A DNA stretch of 34,469 bases from CAWUIO01 sp963922455 (lineage in GTDB: Bacteria; Bacteroidota; Bacteroidia; Cytophagales; Microscillaceae), in assembly GCA_963922455.1 (NCBI GenBank), contig CAWUIO010000071.1, positions 1 through 34,469 on the forward strand. The letters are read 5' to 3'. Every line of letters starts with the position of its first letter. Within the stretch, counting starts at the first letter, position 1. Positions 30,595 through 34,469 of this stretch are shown here, piece after piece. The position numbers and the translations under genes are program-made. Under the pieces are notes generated by a model. That model worked only from the letters and a program-made list of their open reading frames with translations, was not told the DNA's origin and ran no database searches.

Positions 30595-31623
30595 ATGGCA
30601 GTAGGATACGAACCGGTCTTATGGAACCGGCAAAAAAAACGCTATGACCTCATCTTGGGAGGTTTGATGGCTTTGTACTTGGCCCTTTTCATCGGCGTCA
30701 CCTTGGCCCTCTATCCGGAAATAGTCCCTCAAACTTTGATCATCCGGGCCACCGCCACCTTGGCTATTTTGATGCTGCACGTCATTCTCAGTATTGGCCC
30801 CTTGGCCCGCTTGGATGAACGTTTCTTGCCTTTATTATACAATCGGCGTCACTTTGGAGTAAGTATGTTCCTCATCGCGGCCGTACACGGGATTTTTTCT
30901 TTGATTTGGTTTCACGGTTTTGGGAACGTTAACCCGGTATATTCGGTATTCACGGCCAACATGCAGTACAACTCCTTAGTTGATTTCCCCTTCCAAACCC
31001 TCGGTTTTTTTGCCCTGTTGATTCTCTTCGTGATGGCGGCCACCAGCCACGACTTCTGGCTCAAAAACCTGAGCCCGCGGGTTTGGAAGATTTTACATAT
31101 GGGGGTGTACTTTGCCTATGCCCTGGTCTTGATGCATGTGATGCTTGGGGCCTACCAGACAGAAAACTCCCCCATTCAACTTGGATTGTATGTCTTGGGT
31201 TTGATTACCCTAAGCGGACTCCATTTGGCGGCAGGTTTTAAGCAAAGCAAAACCGATAATGCCCAGCTACTTATAGAGCAAGGTTGGATTCAGGTGGGCC
31301 CCGTTTCCGAGATCCCGGAAGACTGCGCCCGCATTGTTCACCACGGAAAAGAAAGCATTGCCATTTTCAAATACGAAGGCAAGCTCTCGGCAATCTCCAA
31401 TGTCTGCAAACACCAAAATGGCCCCTTAGGCGAAGGCAAAATCATAGATGGCTGCATTACCTGCCCATGGCACGGCTATCAGTATTTGCCTCACAACGGT
31501 ACTTCCCCTCCACCTTTTACCGAAAAGGTGGCAACCTACGACCTAAAGCTTGAAGGGAATACGGTCTACGTAAACCCCAAAGGCCACCCGGAAGGTACTG
31601 AGTTGGAGCCTTTGGTGTATTGA
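30595..31623 (+). CDS. Membrane heme-b-like (ferric-reductase-type) domain fused to a C-terminal Rieske domain
   Basis: A 342-residue membrane protein. Residues about 18-212 hold six hydrophobic segments, with histidines placed for transmembrane heme binding (His62, His86, His98, His168, His181), as in ferric reductase-like and MsrQ-like domains. Residues about 225-335 form a Rieske [2Fe-2S] domain with C271-x-H273 and C290-x2-H293 (CKHQNGPLGEG, TCPWHGYQY). The spacing between ligand pairs equals that in the two upstream Rieske fusions, and the GPLGEG segment is shared with the TPP-enzyme fusion. The likely role is electron transfer between the membrane heme and the cluster; partners are unknown. 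It is the third gene of a tight cluster and is 169 bp from the fourth. Confidence 0.87.
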   Translation: MAVGYEPVLWNRQKKRYDLILGGLMALYLALFIGVTLALYPEIVPQTLIIRATATLAILMLHVILSIGPLARLDERFLPLLYNRRHFGVSMFLIAAVHGIFSLIWFHGFGNVNPVYSVFTANMQYNSLVDFPFQTLGFFALLILFVMAATSHDFWLKNLSPRVWKILHMGVYFAYALVLMHVMLGAYQTENSPIQLGLYVLGLITLSGLHLAAGFKQSKTDNAQLLIEQGWIQVGPVSEIPEDCARIVHHGKESIAIFKYEGKLSAISNVCKHQNGPLGEGKIIDGCITCPWHGYQYLPHNGTSPPPFTEKVATYDLKLEGNTVYVNPKGHPEGTELEPLVY

Positions 31624-31654
31624 TATTGAGCAAGCGAGTGGAGAGATTTTTTTC

Positions 31655-31682
31655 TTGTCATCCCGACAGTAGGAGGGATCTT
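31655..31682 (+). repeat. Short TTGTCAT-type repeat, member 3
   Basis: TTGTCATCCCGACAGTAGGA then GGGATCTT. The CATCCC/GGGAT ends are complementary, so it can form a small hairpin. A half-copy (TTGTCATTTCG) lies at 32630-32640. Confidence 0.5.
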
Positions 31683-31792
31683 CACGCGGGAATTACAAGG
31701 AGTTAGTTCTCGATCAAACGTTAGACTTACTTAAAAGCATTTATACGAAGCGAACCCGTCTCGGTTCCCGTTTCCAATAACCCAAACGAGCC

Positions 31793-32611
31793 ATGAAACA
31801 CAAAGAATTCTACATCGGCTGGCAGCCCAAAGCCCCCCAGCCCTATGCCCAAAAAATAAAGCGCCATGTGATCTTACTCGCTTTACTGATTCCCGTGGTG
31901 GCCATCCTCTATGCCTACAGTCAAAAAGGCTTCAACAATGGCGTCTCCGAGTTGGGAACATTTAGTGAAGTCACAGGAGTCATGTATGAAAGCCCCGTAC
32001 CCCGCATCCGGGTAGAAGCGGGTCCGGGCCAATACCGCAACTTCCTTATGGTCGGTTTTGGGAAGTCTGATGTCAACAAAACCTTGGGTCAAATTAAAAA
32101 ACAGATCGGCGATAATACCTTAGAAAACTACCAAGTCACAATCAACGCCGAGTACATCTACTACGACGGCCGCACCATATTGGAAGTTCCGGCCCCGAAA
32201 AACACCCAAGTCACTTACCAAAAATTGGAAAAACCCTTGCCCCCAGCCAAAGTAGAGTCTATGGGCCAGGTCATCCTCACCGGGGAGATTGTAGATTCCA
32301 AGTGCTATTTTGGCCTGATGAAACCCGGCAGTGGCAAGATCCACCGCTCCTGTGGGGTACGCTGTATCGCCGGCGGTATCCCCCCGATCTTGGTATTAAA
32401 CAATGGCAAAGGACAGCGAGACTATATCTTGGTACAAGGCCCGAAGGGCGAGGCGATCAACCAAGAAATCTTGGAATGGGTCGGTTTACCTATTCAGCTA
32501 AAAGGCCAACTGGAAAAAGTGGAAGACTGGCTGGTCTTGAAAGCGGATTTGGGAGAGGCGCAAGTAGTGCAGGGAGAAGGCTTTGAGTCGGTGTATTTTG
32601 TGGGGGAGTAG
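31793..32611 (+). CDS. Membrane-anchored protein with a Cys/His motif domain
   Basis: A 272-residue protein with a cytoplasmic N-terminus of about 24 residues, one transmembrane helix at about 25-43, and a large exported part. Residues about 55-135 look beta-rich. Residues about 157-262 carry a striking block: GEIVDSKCYFGLMKPGSGK, then HRSCGVRCIAGGIPPILVL. It contains Cys171, His184, Cys187 and Cys191, which could bind a metal or cofactor. I have no family name for it. It follows the Rieske-membrane gene in the same direction and probably serves the same redox complex on the periplasmic side. The start at 31793 gives a basic end before the helix, consistent with the inside-positive rule. Confidence 0.8.
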   Translation: MKHKEFYIGWQPKAPQPYAQKIKRHVILLALLIPVVAILYAYSQKGFNNGVSELGTFSEVTGVMYESPVPRIRVEAGPGQYRNFLMVGFGKSDVNKTLGQIKKQIGDNTLENYQVTINAEYIYYDGRTILEVPAPKNTQVTYQKLEKPLPPAKVESMGQVILTGEIVDSKCYFGLMKPGSGKIHRSCGVRCIAGGIPPILVLNNGKGQRDYILVQGPKGEAINQEILEWVGLPIQLKGQLEKVEDWLVLKADLGEAQVVQGEGFESVYFVGE

Positions 32612-32651
32612 GGTAAAAGTCTCCCTTGCTTGTCATTTCGTCGGCAGCTTC

Positions 32652-33569
32652 TTATTCAATGATTGTGTCGTCAAATAAAGATCCACGAGCAGTACCTTGG
32701 TCGCGCAAATGTTCTTCAATACCTGTAATTACTTGATCTACATATGTAGTTAGTTTTTCTTCCTCATAAACTGTACAAGGTGCCTTTTCTAGAATTTGAA
32801 GGGCACTGTCATAAGTTTTAAAAAGTTTTCTATCTTTTGGTCGGCTGACAATGGCATCAAATTGAGCATTTTCTTGCTTTGCCGCTTCCTCCAATTGAAA
32901 AAATTTGCCAAAGAAGCGATTGGCTTTATTATCAATACTATCTGCCTTTTTTAGGTCAAATCCTATTGGCTGGACAAAATGTGTAGTATTGTTAGGCCAG
33001 TAAAGGTCAAATTTTAAGTGTGTTTGATTGTTGCTGATCTTTATAGGCTCTAAATTTTGAAAATGTTTCCGGTAAATCGCCCCGTTAACTTTTTTGATGT
33101 TATCACGAATAGCCTTTTGGAGATATTTTTCATCATTTAAAATTCTTTTATCAATAGGCTTTTCATAAGGGAAAAAATACTCTTCAAATAATTGACTTAC
33201 TATTTTATCAGTATTGGGAGTATACACTAAACAAGTTTGGATTTTTCCAAAATAAAGTGATGAGTCATCTGGTGTAATCAAGTAATTACTTAGTTGTTGT
33301 ATATACTTTTTTGGATCTTCCTTAAAAAAAAGCTCTATCCGATTAGATTGATTAAAATTAAGGGTTAACTTTTTAAAAGTATCCAAATAATATTTAAGGT
33401 GTTTTTCGTCTGTTTCTGGATATATCTCTTTTATCCTTTTAAGATTGTTTGGGAAGAGAAATTGAGATTCAACACCAGGTATGGTCACCAGTAGCCCTAT
33501 GTTAAATATCTCATCCAAAACCGCTGAGTATCGATACCTTAATAAGCGATATGTGAAATATTTTTCCAT
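32652..33569 (-). CDS. DUF3037-type protein, partner of a HipA-like kinase
   Basis: A 305-residue protein. Its N-terminus (MEKYFTYRLLRYRYSAVLDE then FNIGLLV) matches the opening pattern of the DUF3037 family, which is commonly encoded next to HipA-like kinases. I chose the ATG at 33569 because it overlaps the upstream stop as TGATG; a TTG one codon earlier is possible. The rest is charged, helical and Lys/Asn-rich, and I see no enzyme motif. The gene and its upstream neighbour are far more AT-rich than the rest of the window, which suggests acquisition from elsewhere. The frame is open throughout. It may still be translated if ribosomes initiate here, even though the kinase gene in front is broken. 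Confidence 0.75.
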   Translation of the reverse strand: MEKYFTYRLLRYRYSAVLDEIFNIGLLVTIPGVESQFLFPNNLKRIKEIYPETDEKHLKYYLDTFKKLTLNFNQSNRIELFFKEDPKKYIQQLSNYLITPDDSSLYFGKIQTCLVYTPNTDKIVSQLFEEYFFPYEKPIDKRILNDEKYLQKAIRDNIKKVNGAIYRKHFQNLEPIKISNNQTHLKFDLYWPNNTTHFVQPIGFDLKKADSIDNKANRFFGKFFQLEEAAKQENAQFDAIVSRPKDRKLFKTYDSALQILEKAPCTVYEEEKLTTYVDQVITGIEEHLRDQGTARGSLFDDTIIE

Positions 33570-34384
33570 CAAATTTGCTTCAAAAGCTGTTTTTCAAAAA
33601 TACAACAATTTGTCTTGATAAAACGGAAATAATCTACCAGAACGTTCAAATTATTTACTTTGTATTCTAGTTTTAGCAGTTGTGAGGCAGTATCATTTAT
33701 ACACTTTATAGGAAATCTTTTTAAAATTTCTGTAAAAGAGGAAAAGAGATCACTTTTATCATTCAATTGCTTTAAATAATTGTGGAATAAATGCCGCTCG
33801 TATGGATAGATCCACTTTTCGTTTTGAATATTTTCTAGATAATTCCTGTTAATAGGATGCAAGCTTAGTTCGTGATCAATCAAATAGTATTCTTCGCTTT
33901 TAAAAAGAAGGTTTGGCTTGGTAGGTTTTCGATCTACATTATAAATTAAGTTATCAAAGGCATAGATTTGAGCCGCTTCATAATCTTTTACATCCTCTTT
34001 CTTGATAGCATTATGGAGGTAAATGGAGCTATCCTGAATAAAAACGCTCCCAAACTTTGGACGTTTGTCAATAAATTCCGTTACCAAATTTTTTTGTTCG
34101 TTTTTCAATCCATTAATAAAATCATCTGAAAACTCAATAAAAGCACATGCGGGTACTTGGAGGTCTAATTCTTAGGCAAGTATATTGGCCATAAACTCAT
34201 TAGCTACTGCGCCATATTGTTGGATATGTTTAGTAGAAAATACTTTTACCACAAAAGGCTTCGTGTTTTCTTCCACTTCAACCTTTAGCAACCAAGGTTG
34301 GGTACTCCCCTCCGGTAGATAGTACTTTCTCGAAAGATACGGCTTGATAAACGGGTATGCTCATCGCTCGATGGTCAAGGAAAT
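33569..34384 (-). pseudogene. Broken HipA-like kinase gene
   Basis: One minus-strand frame from 34384 to 33569 reads as a small HipA-type kinase if its stops are ignored. It has a nucleotide-binding beginning (LPEGSTQPWLLKVEVEEN, then KPFVVKVF), ANEFMANILA followed by ELDLQVPACAFIEF, and the catalytic and metal-binding blocks FDNLIYNVDR and YYLIDHELSL. The frame is cut by TAA at 34172-34174 between ANILA and ELDLQ, where relatives have an ordinary residue. It is cut again by TGA at 34361-34363 near the N-terminus. The expected start, 6 bp after AGGAG, is ATT (34382-34384) instead of ATG. The longest remaining open part (33569-34108) begins only at a TTG and lacks the ATP-binding lobe, so no active kinase is expected unless these positions are sequencing errors. 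Confidence 0.75.
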
Positions 34385-34469
34385 GTTAATCTCCTAAGAT
34401 AATTTTTTTATCTTTAAACTAACGTGAGTTAAAGGCTTAAGCCCCTGATTTACAGATTTTTAAACAAAA

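Noticed and set aside
34440..34460. Possible tenth repeat copy at the right edge (CTTAAGCCCCTGA)
   Set aside because: Only the AAGCCCC end matches and neither stem nor the conserved linker is present, so it cannot be distinguished from chance.
1..34469. CRISPR array
   Set aside because: The repeats are long, dispersed over tens of kilobases and inverted; no regularly spaced short direct repeats or cas genes are seen.

Overview
The window looks like a chromosomal segment of a Bacteroidota bacterium. Supporting signs are a type III glutamine synthetase, two large secreted proteins with type IX secretion (T9SS) C-terminal sorting domains, promoters of the TAnnTTTG type and few Shine-Dalgarno sequences. 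The genus cannot be read from the sequence; a gliding or filamentous Saprospirales/Cytophagales-type organism is my guess. G+C is moderate, except for very GC-rich intergenic repeats and an AT-rich stretch at the right end.

Layout. 1-784: two copies of a GC-rich repeat around a purine/pyrimidine-rich spacer. 785-2974: glutamine synthetase III (glnN). 3.76-10.03 kb: two tandem paralogous FG-GAP/T9SS surface proteins, each with its own promoter and a strong terminator. 10.2-12.2 kb: two unrecognised genes enclosed by a perfect 136-bp inverted repeat and two GC-rich repeats. 12.6-18.0 kb: tRNA-Lys(TTT), a BatE-like TPR/SH3 membrane protein, a short-chain dehydrogenase, an alginate-lyase-fold secreted protein, a Cys/Met-metabolism PLP enzyme and a LytTR regulator. 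18.1-19.5 kb: an M48 metallopeptidase enclosed by another inverted repeat pair. 19.6-23.5 kb: an MscS channel, then a small beta-grasp (ubiquitin/ThiS-like) protein ending in Gly-Gly directly upstream of a DUF4132-type protein, and a lipoprotein. 23.6-24.1 kb: a repeat pair with no gene inside. 24.3-29.4 kb: a Rieske-TPP-enzyme fusion, a Rieske-glutamate-synthase-like fusion and a CPA1 Na+/H+ antiporter. 29.9-32.6 kb: a four-gene membrane redox cluster including a heme-b-like membrane domain fused to a third Rieske domain. 32.65-34.4 kb: an AT-rich DUF3037 gene with a HipA-like kinase gene broken by stop codons.

Two things stand out. First, nine copies of a GC-rich element of about 130 bp occur in strictly alternating orientation. 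Their stems show compensatory base changes, and four inward-facing pairs either enclose genes or form short units without genes. Second, a GG-terminated ubiquitin-like protein is paired with a DUF4132 protein; this is a candidate for an uncharacterised modification or conflict-type module. The three separate proteins carrying Rieske domains with identical ligand spacing between 24.3 and 31.6 kb suggest one shared redox process whose substrate cannot be read from the sequence.
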